From positions 1 to 55,832 of the forward strand of contig CANIZL010000037.1 of the NCBI GenBank assembly GCA_947471985.1: 55,832 nt of DNA. The letters are read 5' to 3'. How positions within the stretch are numbered: position 1 is the first letter of the stretch; every line of letters starts with the position of its first letter. The stretch is from Verrucomicrobiota bacterium (GTDB taxonomy: Bacteria; Verrucomicrobiota; Verrucomicrobiia; Limisphaerales; UBA9464). Below are positions 9,637 to 20,900 of this stretch, piece by piece. The notes under the pieces were generated by a model that had not been told where the DNA came from, made no database searches, and saw nothing but the letters and a program-made list of their open reading frames with translations. Both the position numbers and the translations under genes were made by a program.

Positions 9637-10548
9637 CTACTTGGCAGGCAGCGTCCCGGGAGCGGATCGCACCGCCGCCGCAGCCGCCCGCAAACCCGCC
9701 TTCAGCCATTGCCTCGGGGAGGCCGATCCCGCCGAAGCCATGATCACGCCCGCGAGCATGGCGTCGCCCGCCCCGACGGTGTTGCGCACGTGGCTGACTT
9801 TGAACGCGGGGGCGGCAATCCTCTCTCCCGTCGCTCCATGGAGCAGTACAGCCCCTGCGGCGCCACGTGAGACCAAAACCCACTCACCGGTTTCCTGCGC
9901 CAGTTCCCGGGCCGCCGCGAGCAACTCCGCCTCCGTACCCAGACTGCGCCCAGCCCAGCCCGATAACTCCAGTTCGTTCGGCTTCACCACCGAAGGATGC
10001 TCCCGCGCCGCAAGTCGGAACGCCTCGCCGTCACAATCCAGAAACACCGGCAACCCCGCCCGGTGCGCCCGGCGAACGAGTCGCGCGTAGGTATCCACCG
10101 GGGCACCGCGCACCAGACTCCCACTGAACACCACGGCGTCGGCATCCTGCCATTTCGCTTCGATGGCCGTCACCAAGCGCTTCACCTCCGCGGCGGACAG
10201 CACCGGCCAGGAGGGATTGAAGCGCAGCTGCGTCCCCACGTCTGGGGTGACCACCACATTCACGCGGGTCGATTGAGCAATCGCAACCGCGGTGAACTCC
10301 AATTTCTCGGCCCGCAGCCCCGCCGCCAACTCCACACCGGTCGCTCCCCCCAACGGCAGCACCAAGTGGGGACGGGCGCCGTGCCATTTCAGCCAGCGCG
10401 CGACATTGATCCCCTTCCCTCCGGGCCAGCGGCGCTCGGAGGAGAGTTCATTCTTCTCCCCCGGCACCACCGCGGGCACCCGCCATTCGGCATCCACCGC
10501 CGGATTCAACGAAACGACGCAAACCCGGGGGCTCGAACGTTCGCTCAT
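9637..10548 (-). CDS. PfkB-family sugar kinase, 1-phosphofructokinase/tagatose-6-phosphate kinase type
   Basis: This 303-residue protein has the ribokinase/PfkB fold. The N-terminal sugar-binding signature contains GGKGINVARWL (43-53), and the C-terminal ATP/anion-hole signature is NTVGAGDAMLAG with catalytic Asp262. The Asn at the start of NPAVD and the central KPNELEL segment are typical of the FruK/LacC branch, which phosphorylates a sugar phosphate such as fructose-1-phosphate. No fructose PTS genes are nearby, so the exact substrate cannot be assigned. The start codon lies 36 bases from the stop of the giant subtilase gene upstream on the same strand. Confidence 0.85.
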   Translation of the reverse strand: MSERSSPRVCVVSLNPAVDAEWRVPAVVPGEKNELSSERRWPGGKGINVARWLKWHGARPHLVLPLGGATGVELAAGLRAEKLEFTAVAIAQSTRVNVVVTPDVGTQLRFNPSWPVLSAAEVKRLVTAIEAKWQDADAVVFSGSLVRGAPVDTYARLVRRAHRAGLPVFLDCDGEAFRLAAREHPSVVKPNELELSGWAGRSLGTEAELLAAARELAQETGEWVLVSRGAAGAVLLHGATGERIAAPAFKVSHVRNTVGAGDAMLAGVIMASAGSASPRQWLKAGLRAAAAAVRSAPGTLPAK

Positions 10549-10584
10549 GATCCCGAAGGTACTGGAAGCCGTGCCCCGACTCGA

Positions 10585-13500
10585 TCAGGGCGCCGGTTGC
10601 TTCGCCGGAATCGTCACGCGATAGAATCGCAACGGATCGCCGAAATTCGTCAGCGTGACGCTCAGCACCGGTTTGTCTCCGAGGATCGGATCACCGTAGG
10701 GCAACCAGGAGAGCGGGACCAAGGACAGGTCCGTCGACGTCTCCACCTGATAATAGACGTTGGGTACCGTCACGCTCCACTGCAACGTGTAGGGATCCCC
10801 GGGAGCCGCCGGCGGAACCAGGGTGCTGACGATTTCCGTGGGCTGCGTCAACTCGGTCAACGTCTTGGCCGTCACCGTCCAATTCGTTGCTCCGCCCGCC
10901 GGACGTTCCACGGTCAGATACCAATCCACGGCCAAGTCCGGGAAGTCGTTGGTCGTGATCGTAACGATCTCCGTCCCCGCACCCGGTTTCCCGGCGCTGT
11001 AAGACTTAAGCGCCGCCCGCGGCAGGGTTCCGCGCGCCACGAAGAGATCGGCCGCTCCGTCGAGTCCGGAGAGCTCGAAGCGAACACCCACAGCGGGATT
11101 GAAGTTGGCGAACCGGTAATCCGTGCGACCGGGTGCGTCCCCGGTGCGCACATCCGGGATGTCGTCAAACAACTCCACCAGATCCGCGGGCGGATAGAGC
11201 ACGCTGGCCAGCACCTGGTAGGTCACCGGCACGCCGGGTTTCACATGGACCCCCAGCAACCAGCGGCCGGGCTGCATCGGCACCGGCGCATCAAAGGCCG
11301 TCACCAGAATCTTCTCGGACAACACCCCGTCGTTGGTCGACGCATAGTCAAACGTCGTGGCCGACGGCAGCAACGCCTCCCAGCGGACGAACAGATCCGC
11401 TTCGCCCGTCAGCCCGGTCAGCTCGAAGCGTCCCGCGATAACGCCCGGGTTCACGTCGATATAATAGTAATCAAACCGGTCACCGATCGCGTTGGTGACC
11501 GACAGCGGGACATCGTTGGTCAACCCGATCAGGGTGGCCCGGTTCTCGCGGGCCACGACCGTGTACTTCGCGGGATTCGTGCTGTTGTTGTAGACCCCGA
11601 GGTACCACGTGCCCGGTCGCAGCGGGATGGGCTGGCTGGTGCCATTTATCTGAATGCGCTCATTGGCCAGACCAAGAGTCTGGCTCGCATAGGTCGACTG
11701 TTCCGGCCGGGGCAGATCCGGTGCGGGACTGAGATACAGATCCACATCCTGATCCGGGCTCAGTACTTCAAACGTCGCGGTGATGGCCTGCGTGGAGACC
11801 ACGAACGAGAAGAAATCCTCGTATCCGCCCAAAAGATTTGTGCGCTGCAGCGCCACGTTGTTGGTCAGCGGCGTAATCGGAATGTCCACATTGACCTGGA
11901 TGACGAACTCATTGGTGGAATCCGCCTGCAGGCTCAGGACCTCCAGATAGTACCGCTGACCGCGCGGCAGGATCGGCGGCTGCGTGGTGGTGATCGCCGT
12001 GGCCTGCGGGCCGGTGACGAACGGCAGCAACAAGACGTCGCCCGGTTGCCGTTGGGCATCGGGGAGACCATCGGCATTATAGAGCAGGCGCAGGGGCAAA
12101 CCGAGGCTCTCCAATTGATTGATGGCCACGTTCGCCTCGAGCGGCACGTCAAAGTAGAAGTAGCTGGGTTGCGCACTGTTGGTGCCGTGATAGGCCACCC
12201 CATTGGTCAACCGCACCACCGGCGGATTCGTGGGAGAGAAGGTCAGGCGCAATTGCCACGACAACAGCTCACCCACCGCCTCGCCCCGGGAGTCGGTCAA
12301 TTCCAAATGCCAATCACCGAAGGCATTCCCTCCCAGCAAGGGCTTCAATGATTCCTCCGGCAGATACAGAATCTCGGCCCCGATCTGCTTCAGTTCGATG
12401 CCGTCCAACTCCAGTCCGTAGGCCAGGATATTGGTATCCGCCCGGCTCAGCAGGGACTCAAAGCTGAAGGTGACATGATTGGTGGCCGCCACGAAGGAGG
12501 TGATGTGATTGGTCCAATCGGCGGTGCCGGCCAGTTCGCGATCAAGATCGCCATTGAACAGGAATCGGGCGGGCACCGGACTCACCTCACCGGCCCGACG
12601 GCGGGTCCTAAAGTTCAATTGGTACTTTTGTCCGGGCGCCGTGCCGAAGAGTCGGGTGATCGAGCCGCCGCCCAATACCAGCCATTGCCGGCCTTCATAA
12701 GCGGTACCACCCGAGTCCACGATGACGGCATTGGTCGTCACGGACCAGCCCTCGACGTTGCTGCCGGCGCGATTGGTGCCCACCGCGGCGGTTTCGAATC
12801 CGCCCGCGACCACGATAACCGGATCCTTCGCCTCACCGGTAAACGGAGGCGTGGCGAACTTGATCAGCTCGGAGGCCCGGTTCGTATTCTCGCTGAAAAC
12901 GGCATAGTTATAGGCCTTGATGAACGGGTTCGTGCTGATCACTCCCGGGCGCGAAATCAGGAAACGCGCGGAGCCGTTGGTATCCACGAGCGCGGCACTG
13001 AAGGATCCTGGTCCACTGCCCAGCGGTTCGTCGAAGCCCACCAGCAGGGCGGGCGCGTAGTAGTTCGTCCGATCCGACCAACCGGCGATCACAATGTTGG
13101 TATTGCCACTCGGCAGAGTAACCCAGCCCTCCAAAGTGAACCCATTGGTACCAACATCGAGCGGCGGCGTGCGGCGCACCACGTTCGTCGAACTGTTGGT
13201 CACCACCGTGGGAATGCCCCCGATGATATTCGTGACCACGAGGTTGCTGATCACGAGGGTGAACGGCTGGTTGTCCGCCAGAGCGAAGCCGTTGGTTCCG
13301 CCGAGTTCCACCGCCCGATCAAATTGGCCCGGTTCAAAGCGCGGATTCGCTCCCAGCAAGGCGTCGGCGCCGTGTCCGGAGGCATCGCGGCCATTGCCAT
13401 CGAAGGGATACCGGGCCGCCTGGGCGACGTCCGCGCCTTTGGCTGTACCCACAAAACCCTGGTTGTAAATGGAGATGATCTCCGTCGGCTGCAGGGAGCG

Positions 13501-16500
13501 CCGCCACATGGCAAAATCATCCAACTGCACCGGGGAATCCGTGGGGGACAAGCGTCCCGATAGATCGCGCCCGAAGATGAAGTCGCCCAGCGTGGCGGGA
13601 TCAAAGCCGAAGAAGGTGTCTTTGGCAACCGGCCGGCCGTTTACATAAAGATTCGCCGCCCCGGTGAGCCGATCAAACGTCAGCGCCACGTGGGTGAAAT
13701 TATAGGTCAGATTATCCGAACCAAACCCGTTGGTATCGGTCAATCCGCGCGCCTCGGCGACGAGCGTCCGTGCACCCGCCGGATTCACCAGATGCACGAA
13801 CAGGTCGGACTCCCGATCATGCGGCAACCGCAAGCCGACTTCCAACGCGGCCACCGGCCGGGAATCGTTGACGAAAATGGAGGACTGCGTCAGGGCTTCG
13901 TCCTTGATGGGGCCATTGGCGGTGCCGCCGGAATTGAAGATGCCGCTGAAACTGCTGTCCAGATCCCGGTCAATAAAGCCGGCGATCCGATAGGTGACCG
14001 CCACGCTGTTGGGATTGCACACGGCGATGAAATATCGCCCGGCTTTCAGCGGCGGAACGTCGCGAATACCCACCGAGACGGTGCCTCCCGGCGGCTCCAG
14101 CGTGGCGAACTTGTCCGAGGTGGTGGGATCGTTGGGATTCGGAATGCCTTCCCGTTTGATGAAGACCCGCAACGGCAGAGCCGGATCCATGTTCGTCACC
14201 ACCACGCGCAGACGGCTGGCGTCGGTGGGCACATTGATCACCTCCAGCTGACAGCGTCCCGGCTGTACCGTGCGCCGCACAAAGAACGGACCGAAATCAT
14301 TGGTCAATGCCCGGATGGTAAAGGAATCGATGCTGCCTTCGTTGCCCAACCGATTGTCCACCGACTGTTGCAACCAGACACCCTGCAAGGGCCGGCCCGC
14401 ATAGTTATTGAGCGAGCCCGGACCATGCGACGGGAAACCACCCGTATCATCACCCGAGCCGGAATCGTCATAGGTCACCTGCCGGCCCACGCCGGAAGAA
14501 TACAGCAGGCCATCCCGTGATCGGAGCAACCGATTGTTCTGCACGACGACATTCTGCTGATCGTGGTTCATTGTGCTGACCAGATCGAGATAGGCACTGT
14601 GGGTGACGGTTTCATCCACGTAGAGCCGGCGCAATTCACCGCCGAGCGTGGCGAGAGACATGGAGAGTCCGTAGCCGGGCTGGGAAGGTGTGCCGTCCGG
14701 AATGGGCTGCTTGATCGCGAAGCCTGGGAACACGAGCTCGCCCTTGCCATTAACGCTGCCGAACGGGCGCTGGCTGCTCAGGGCGATGAAACTATACTCA
14801 CCGCCTTGTTGATCCTCCGACTTCACCCCCACATAAAAGATCTCGTCGAGAGCCACACGGGCGTTGGTAAACACGACCAGCTCCGTCCCACCCCGCTGGG
14901 TGGACTTGAAGGCGCCGGCGATCACACTCGGTTCCAGATTGGTGAGCCGGGAATCACGCGAAACATACATGTCGATGTCCGCCTCCTGCTGACTGCGGGG
15001 CCGGGAGAGATCCGGCGGCAGGAACGTGACAAACGCCACGTTCGGTCCGCTGGTGGCGCCGACGGACACATTGGTCGACGGCAGGTTGGTGAAGACGTAG
15101 AAGCGCCATTGGTTGGTGGTACCGTTCTTGCCGCCCAACAGGGGTGAATTGGCACCGACCCGTTCGTTGTTCTTCACCTCACCGTTGGTGACGCCCACGA
15201 CCAGCGGCGGCTCCGTAAAGAAGCCCGCCTGCACGGTGCCGCCCTCGAATTCCACCGTACCGACGTTATCCGCGAGCAAAGCCCCCTCGCCCGCGAGGAT
15301 CAGGGCGCTGTCCTGAACGATGTTCAGCGGGTCACCCACGGCAGCATTCACATTCACCCGACGGGCGAAAACCGTGACCACGAGATCAGCGTTGGTCTCC
15401 CGAGCCGGAATGATCACGCGCTCGACATTGTTGATGAAATCGTACTGGGCCGTCGGAAGATTCGTGTTGGACGCGCTGTGCGCCTGGCTGAACCGGCTGC
15501 CCGCACCGAAATCATTACCGACATAGAACTCGCCGGTCAGTGTATTGGAGACAATCAGGTCCAGATTGTTGACCAGCTTGATGCTGGCCGCGGGATTTCC
15601 CGGCGGATCCGTCCACGCCAGCGTCAGAGTGAGCGGACGCCCCTTTTCCTTCTCATCGATCTTCAGGCGATACGACTGGCCCTGGCCGGTCGCCAAACCC
15701 TCGCTATTGGGCGCCCGCACCCCGAAGCCGACCACCGGCTGACCACCGAGCTTGAAACCGCCGCCCAAGGCGCGCGGCAGGCTCGGACGTCCCCAGCCCG
15801 CGTAATTAATCGTCGAACGGGTGTCGTAATTATACGTCTCACTGGTGGGCTGGGAGCTGTTGATGAGGATCGCCTTGTAACCCGCGACCGGAATGTGCTG
15901 CGGTGATCGACCGCCCTTGGCGATTTCAAAGTACTCGACGATCTGAGCCAACAGGCCGGAGATCGCCGGCGCCGCCATGGAGGTACCCGATTCATAGCGA
16001 TACCAGTTCGCACCCTCCTGGTTGATCTCGTCATAGATCCGATAGAACTCGTTGGTGGTGGGATCCGACACGAACGAAAACTGGCTGCGCAGATCCCACT
16101 GCTGGGAGCGGGCAGAAAAAATGAAACCACCCGGAGCAACTACGTCCGGCTTGAATCGGCCGAAATCGCCCTCCGTGCCGATACCGACATTGCCGCGGCT
16201 GGAGAAATAGGTCACCTCGTAGTCGGTGTCCGTCTGCGCCGCGAACGGGCGGTTGGTTTGATAGCTATTGGTGGGGCTGTACCCCCGGCCAGGAATGGGT
16301 CCGTTGGCCCAGACCGCCTGGTTGTTGGTATCGTACAGGATGGCATTGGTGAGGAATCGCGCGCTTTCGAGCGCACCGACCGTGATCACGTTCTTGCCGT
16401 TACCCGGCGCCAGCACGCTGTCTTCAAAACCACCGGCACCATTCGAAGCTCCTTCGCCATCATTGCCGGCGGAGAAAACATAGAGAATCGGCTGTTCACC

Positions 16501-17871
16501 CTGATCCTCCGGGAGCGCGTCGCGGCAAGCCAGGTCATAACTGGCGGAAATCGAGGTGTACTCGTAGGCCCCGATGTAACCCCAGCTATTGTTGGAAATG
16601 GGCGCGTTGGTGATTCCGGTGACTTCCCGATTGGTGCGCGCAAACGTCTCCTGCAGGAAGGCGTCCGAAATCGTGGGACCCGTCCGCAGATCGATCGGCA
16701 GGATCATGAGCTTGGCCCCCGGCGCCTTACCGCGGAAACTGGCGTTGGTCACCGAGCCCTGCGGCGGAGCGGTGAGGAGCTTGGACTGCTTGCCATTTCC
16801 CGCAATCGTCGCGGCCACATGAGTACCGTGGCCATCCGGATCGTCGAGGAAGCTGGGATCCGTGGTGAAAACGCGCGAGGCCGGACCGATATCGGGATGC
16901 GTCACATCCAGCCCGGAATCATTGAGATTGACCAGCAAGCCCGCCCCCGTCAGGCCTTCCGTGGCCTCGGTATTCTCGGCATTTGTCACCGATCCGAGCA
17001 CGAGCGCCGTGCGATCATTCAACAGCACCCGCAACCGCGCCTCTTCCAGCAGTGGCACCGAAGGCAGCTGCGCGAGGGCCAGCAGGTTTTTGGGCTGCCG
17101 TACATAGACGAGGGGACCGAACGGACCGCGTTGCACCGATTCAATGTCCTCGCCCAGGTTTTGGATATCCGCCACGCCCTGCTGGCTGGTAACCGAGACC
17201 GCCACCCGGACTTCCGGCGGGAGCGGGGCATCGCGCAGAACGCGGGCCAGCAAACCGGGCTCAAATTTCAGGTAGGGATGATTCGGCAGTACGACACCCA
17301 CTTCCGGCGCGCTGGCGAGGCGTTCGGCCACATCCGCCGCCGCCTCCACCAAAAGCGCATTGTTGGGGATGTACGAAATAACCCGCCCACCTTCCGCCTG
17401 GATGCGCGCGTAGAAGGCCGCATCCACGCCGTCGCGGGCCTGCACGATATAGGTACCCGCCGCACCGGTCGCGATCAGCTTGCCCGGGATGGACAGCGGC
17501 TGGCTGTTGGTGGTGTCGAGCAGCGCGTTGCGCAACAGCAATGCGTGATCGTTTCTCGCGAGGGCACCGATCTTCTCCGGGGTGTTGCGCAAGCGATCCG
17601 GAAAACGGGACTCCCGATACAGCGGAACGGCATCGTCCGCCACCGCCACAACACTCGCCCAGCGCGGCGTGGAGGCAGGTGCCGCCGGCGCCCGGCCGGC
17701 CCGGCTGCTCAGCAGGGGCATGCGGCCCAGCTCCGCCTGCTTGACGTCCACCACCGCCACGGGCGGCACGGATCGCGAGCGCTGGACAGTCCAGCGCCAA
17801 TGGTTCAAGGCAAGCGCGGCCAGCAGGGCGAATCCCAGCCAGAAACGACGACGACGAAAAAGGCGCGTCAT
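10585..17871 (-). CDS. giant multidomain subtilisin-like (S8) serine protease
   Basis: This protein has 2428 residues. An Arg-rich N-terminus and one hydrophobic segment (residues 10-25) suggest secretion or a membrane anchor. A prodomain-like stretch of about 280 residues precedes the S8 domain. Its catalytic triad is visible: Asp318 (LNDSGLDVTHPD), His348 (DGHGTHVA) and Ser631 (GTSMAAPA), with the oxyanion-hole region at ISNNSWG. Downstream modules look like a subtilase beta-sandwich, a proprotein-convertase P-like domain (SSIFVNDSRPVAALEVGLRL), a LamG-like domain (YVNGRPVAKDTFFGF onward), a DUF642-like stretch, and several pre-peptidase C-terminal (PPC) domains with D-L-F/Y-V/L motifs. It lies 85 bases downstream of cassette protein A in the same orientation, so cotranscription and pseudopilus-dependent export are plausible inferences. 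Residues are biased to Asn/Thr, as in other exported proteins of this group. Confidence 0.93.
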   Translation of the reverse strand: MTRLFRRRRFWLGFALLAALALNHWRWTVQRSRSVPPVAVVDVKQAELGRMPLLSSRAGRAPAAPASTPRWASVVAVADDAVPLYRESRFPDRLRNTPEKIGALARNDHALLLRNALLDTTNSQPLSIPGKLIATGAAGTYIVQARDGVDAAFYARIQAEGGRVISYIPNNALLVEAAADVAERLASAPEVGVVLPNHPYLKFEPGLLARVLRDAPLPPEVRVAVSVTSQQGVADIQNLGEDIESVQRGPFGPLVYVRQPKNLLALAQLPSVPLLEEARLRVLLNDRTALVLGSVTNAENTEATEGLTGAGLLVNLNDSGLDVTHPDIGPASRVFTTDPSFLDDPDGHGTHVAATIAGNGKQSKLLTAPPQGSVTNASFRGKAPGAKLMILPIDLRTGPTISDAFLQETFARTNREVTGITNAPISNNSWGYIGAYEYTSISASYDLACRDALPEDQGEQPILYVFSAGNDGEGASNGAGGFEDSVLAPGNGKNVITVGALESARFLTNAILYDTNNQAVWANGPIPGRGYSPTNSYQTNRPFAAQTDTDYEVTYFSSRGNVGIGTEGDFGRFKPDVVAPGGFIFSARSQQWDLRSQFSFVSDPTTNEFYRIYDEINQEGANWYRYESGTSMAAPAISGLLAQIVEYFEIAKGGRSPQHIPVAGYKAILINSSQPTSETYNYDTRSTINYAGWGRPSLPRALGGGFKLGGQPVVGFGVRAPNSEGLATGQGQSYRLKIDEKEKGRPLTLTLAWTDPPGNPAASIKLVNNLDLIVSNTLTGEFYVGNDFGAGSRFSQAHSASNTNLPTAQYDFINNVERVIIPARETNADLVVTVFARRVNVNAAVGDPLNIVQDSALILAGEGALLADNVGTVEFEGGTVQAGFFTEPPLVVGVTNGEVKNNERVGANSPLLGGKNGTTNQWRFYVFTNLPSTNVSVGATSGPNVAFVTFLPPDLSRPRSQQEADIDMYVSRDSRLTNLEPSVIAGAFKSTQRGGTELVVFTNARVALDEIFYVGVKSEDQQGGEYSFIALSSQRPFGSVNGKGELVFPGFAIKQPIPDGTPSQPGYGLSMSLATLGGELRRLYVDETVTHSAYLDLVSTMNHDQQNVVVQNNRLLRSRDGLLYSSGVGRQVTYDDSGSGDDTGGFPSHGPGSLNNYAGRPLQGVWLQQSVDNRLGNEGSIDSFTIRALTNDFGPFFVRRTVQPGRCQLEVINVPTDASRLRVVVTNMDPALPLRVFIKREGIPNPNDPTTSDKFATLEPPGGTVSVGIRDVPPLKAGRYFIAVCNPNSVAVTYRIAGFIDRDLDSSFSGIFNSGGTANGPIKDEALTQSSIFVNDSRPVAALEVGLRLPHDRESDLFVHLVNPAGARTLVAEARGLTDTNGFGSDNLTYNFTHVALTFDRLTGAANLYVNGRPVAKDTFFGFDPATLGDFIFGRDLSGRLSPTDSPVQLDDFAMWRRSLQPTEIISIYNQGFVGTAKGADVAQAARYPFDGNGRDASGHGADALLGANPRFEPGQFDRAVELGGTNGFALADNQPFTLVISNLVVTNIIGGIPTVVTNSSTNVVRRTPPLDVGTNGFTLEGWVTLPSGNTNIVIAGWSDRTNYYAPALLVGFDEPLGSGPGSFSAALVDTNGSARFLISRPGVISTNPFIKAYNYAVFSENTNRASELIKFATPPFTGEAKDPVIVVAGGFETAAVGTNRAGSNVEGWSVTTNAVIVDSGGTAYEGRQWLVLGGGSITRLFGTAPGQKYQLNFRTRRRAGEVSPVPARFLFNGDLDRELAGTADWTNHITSFVAATNHVTFSFESLLSRADTNILAYGLELDGIELKQIGAEILYLPEESLKPLLGGNAFGDWHLELTDSRGEAVGELLSWQLRLTFSPTNPPVVRLTNGVAYHGTNSAQPSYFYFDVPLEANVAINQLESLGLPLRLLYNADGLPDAQRQPGDVLLLPFVTGPQATAITTTQPPILPRGQRYYLEVLSLQADSTNEFVIQVNVDIPITPLTNNVALQRTNLLGGYEDFFSFVVSTQAITATFEVLSPDQDVDLYLSPAPDLPRPEQSTYASQTLGLANERIQINGTSQPIPLRPGTWYLGVYNNSTNPAKYTVVARENRATLIGLTNDVPLSVTNAIGDRFDYYYIDVNPGVIAGRFELTGLTGEADLFVRWEALLPSATTFDYASTNDGVLSEKILVTAFDAPVPMQPGRWLLGVHVKPGVPVTYQVLASVLYPPADLVELFDDIPDVRTGDAPGRTDYRFANFNPAVGVRFELSGLDGAADLFVARGTLPRAALKSYSAGKPGAGTEIVTITTNDFPDLAVDWYLTVERPAGGATNWTVTAKTLTELTQPTEIVSTLVPPAAPGDPYTLQWSVTVPNVYYQVETSTDLSLVPLSWLPYGDPILGDKPVLSVTLTNFGDPLRFYRVTIPAKQPAP

Positions 17872-17956
17872 ATTAAAAAGTGTTTTGTACGTCGAGCGGG
17901 TCTAATGACGAATGTTCACCGAAGCCGGAACCGGACACCATGGAAGGCAGGAGCGG

Positions 17957-20900
17957 TCACTGGGGCGGTGGCAGTACCCGGTGGTCTTCGATCACCGGAC
18001 GGAAACGATTGGCCAGGTTGTCGCTGTTGATCGGCTCGGTGGGCGAACCGTCAAAGCGAACGACCGTGCGCGTGGAAAACTCCCCGGTCACCACATAGTT
18101 GGTGCACAGGTTGAAGAAGGTACCGGGCGCCGTGAGGATCGATCCGGGCGCGGGTTTCAGCGATTGACCGAAGGCATAGATGACGAACTTCGGTTCATCC
18201 TGCCGCAGCAATCCGACGATCTGCTGAGGAATCCGCTCCAGCACCTCATCCGGCACACGCGCCACCTGGGGCGCGTCGCTGTTCGGCCGGTTCTGGGAAC
18301 CATAGACCGGATTGAAGGCCGCCAGGAACGGGGATTGTCCCCGGGCGGCGTAGTTGGGTGATTCCACCGGCACAAATTCGTTGGCGCCGGCCGTCAGCGA
18401 CGGCGCGGAAAAGACATCGCCGACATGCAGGTAGCGCAGGCCCAGGCGATTGGGCGACTGCCGGGATTCATTGATGCTTTCCACGAGGGCACCGAGTTCA
18501 CGGGAGCCGGGCTCAATCACCGGCGTATCCGTCAGGGATTGATTGGTATGCCCCGTGATGGCGCTGAGCGGGACCCGGGAATCTGACAGTACCGGCACAC
18601 CACTCAGGACCGCAGACCACGCGGCCCGGTTGGTATTGTTGACCGACAAGAGCCCCTTCGCCGCGTTTTCATTCAACGCCGTGGTGAACAGATCAAAAAT
18701 CTGCCAATCGTTCTCCGGCCGGGTATAGGGATTGCCCGCCCAGGTCATCCATTGCTTCGCCGCGGTTCCGTCGGACAACGTTTTCAAGTAACGTCCGGCC
18801 AACGTCGGTTGGACCGGCAGAACGATTCCCCGTTGGACCGCCAGTTTAGCGATCCGGGTGGAGGGTCCGGCCGGCATGGCCGATTTCATATAGATGGTCT
18901 GCCAGGGCGTGCCGCGGTGGATCCGGCCCAATTGTCCGAGGGAGGCCATCTTGCCCGTCGGGAAGGCCCAGTCATCGGGCGACTGGATCAGAGGATCCTT
19001 GTAGGCGATGTCATAGCGGAAGCTGGAGGGATCCGCTGCCGACGGCGCCGCGCCAAAGCCCAAGCGGGGTTCCGCACCCCAAGGTGCACGCATCGAGATG
19101 ATCTTGGCCGAGCCGATCTGGTTGGTCCGGAATTGGTTCTTCACGGAGCCCGCCAGTCTGCCGCTCAGTTCGTCGGCCAGCGGAATCCGCCCACCCGCCC
19201 CGGGTGCCACAACCACTTCGACGTACTGTTGCGGATCCGAGCTGATCGTCAGGCCCGGACCCAGATCCTCCATCGTATAATGCACCAATGGGTCATTCGC
19301 CATCCGGCGGTCGGTCAGGAAAATATAATGGGTCGGGTTATAGCCCAACTGCACCTCGTTCCCTTCAAACGACTTCCGGACGGCCGGGTCCGATAACTGG
19401 GACTCCGGCGGAATCGTGCCATACAGGAAGAACAGCAGGCCATCGACCTGATTCTCAATGATGGAATCATTGCGGAAGTTCGAGCCCCGGGCATTACGGG
19501 CCCAATCCCGGGCCGTGGCGCGACCCATGGAGACGAGCAGTTGATCGTCGATGCCCTCGGTATAGGGGCTGGGGATGGCGGAATTCTTGGGCAGCCACAG
19601 ATCGGTGGGCGACACCACCTTGCCCGTCGCGCGACCGGTCAAACCCGGGTCCAAGCCGGGCGTAATCGCACCCGGACGGCGCAGGAAGCCCAGCAGGTCC
19701 GTCTGCTCCATGCGGCTTTCCAAATTTACCATGTCGAGCAAACGGTGCGGCACTGTTGATTCGTCGATGAGCGCGTAAACCAGACGATTGCGCACCTCAA
19801 CAGCAATGTCGAAATACTGGGCCGAAGGATCATTCGCCAGCGCCCAAGGCACGCGATTGGTGGCGCTTCCGGGATAGATCGCCGGACGACCGTTCACGGG
19901 GACCATCAGGAAATTCGTCGCCCAGACGCCCCGCAGCAAAACCTCCGGCACTTCCTTCCAGGAATCCAAGGTGCGATTCGAGGTGAGGCGGTCCGTAAAT
20001 GTGTTGAGCGGGATATAATCGGCAAACGTGCGCAACACGCCCTGGGGCACAGGCGTCGGCAGACGATAGCCAAACCGGTACTCGATGATATTCGTGGCCA
20101 GAATGCGGGTCTTGCGGGTGAACGGAGTCGAATAGGACTTGATGGCATCGGCGCCCACCTGATTGGTGACGTTGAGGACGTATTGCAGTTCCAACCGGCG
20201 GGACTTGGTCGGCGACGGCAGGTCGGTCGCCGCCAGCACTGCCGGCGCGAGCTTCACCGCCCGCACGCGGCGGGTGATATCAATGCCCGTCTGCCAGAAA
20301 CCCTCTTCGAACGTGGGATAGCCCTTCTTGGTTCCCACCACCCACGGCACACCGTAGACGTTGAGGTTGGTCGCGGGCCGGTCCTGAGTGAACGTCGCGA
20401 TGTCGGCATCCAAAGGATTGGCCGGATCCACCCAACGTTGACTGAGGAAGGCTTCGGGCGCGGTAACTTCCTGGAAGCCGGCCAAGCGGATATTGCCGCT
20501 GCGACGGAGACCGTTGGTCGTCACCGGATCAAAATAGAAGGTCGGCCGATAGGTAATCGGGGTTTCGGCACGCCGGTTGGTGGACAGCGTCAGCACATCG
20601 GCATAATCCACGGAACTATAATGAGTGCTTTCGTAGATGTTGGCCGCCAATTGGAACAACTGATGGGGCCGGGCCGAGTAATCGACGCGGGCGTTGGAAT
20701 TGGTGGCGAAATAGCCGTAACCGCGGAGAACCAGAGGATTGATGGCCGGCCGGAACGGGGTCGTGGAGTTTCCATTCACCGCTGGCGTCAAGTACAGCGC
20801 GTTGGTCTCGATCTGTTGAGCGAGCAGGCGTTGCACCGTGTTGGTGAACCACTCGATCGGCGCCCAGCTGCCAAACGGATGCCGCGTCCCCGAGGCGTCC

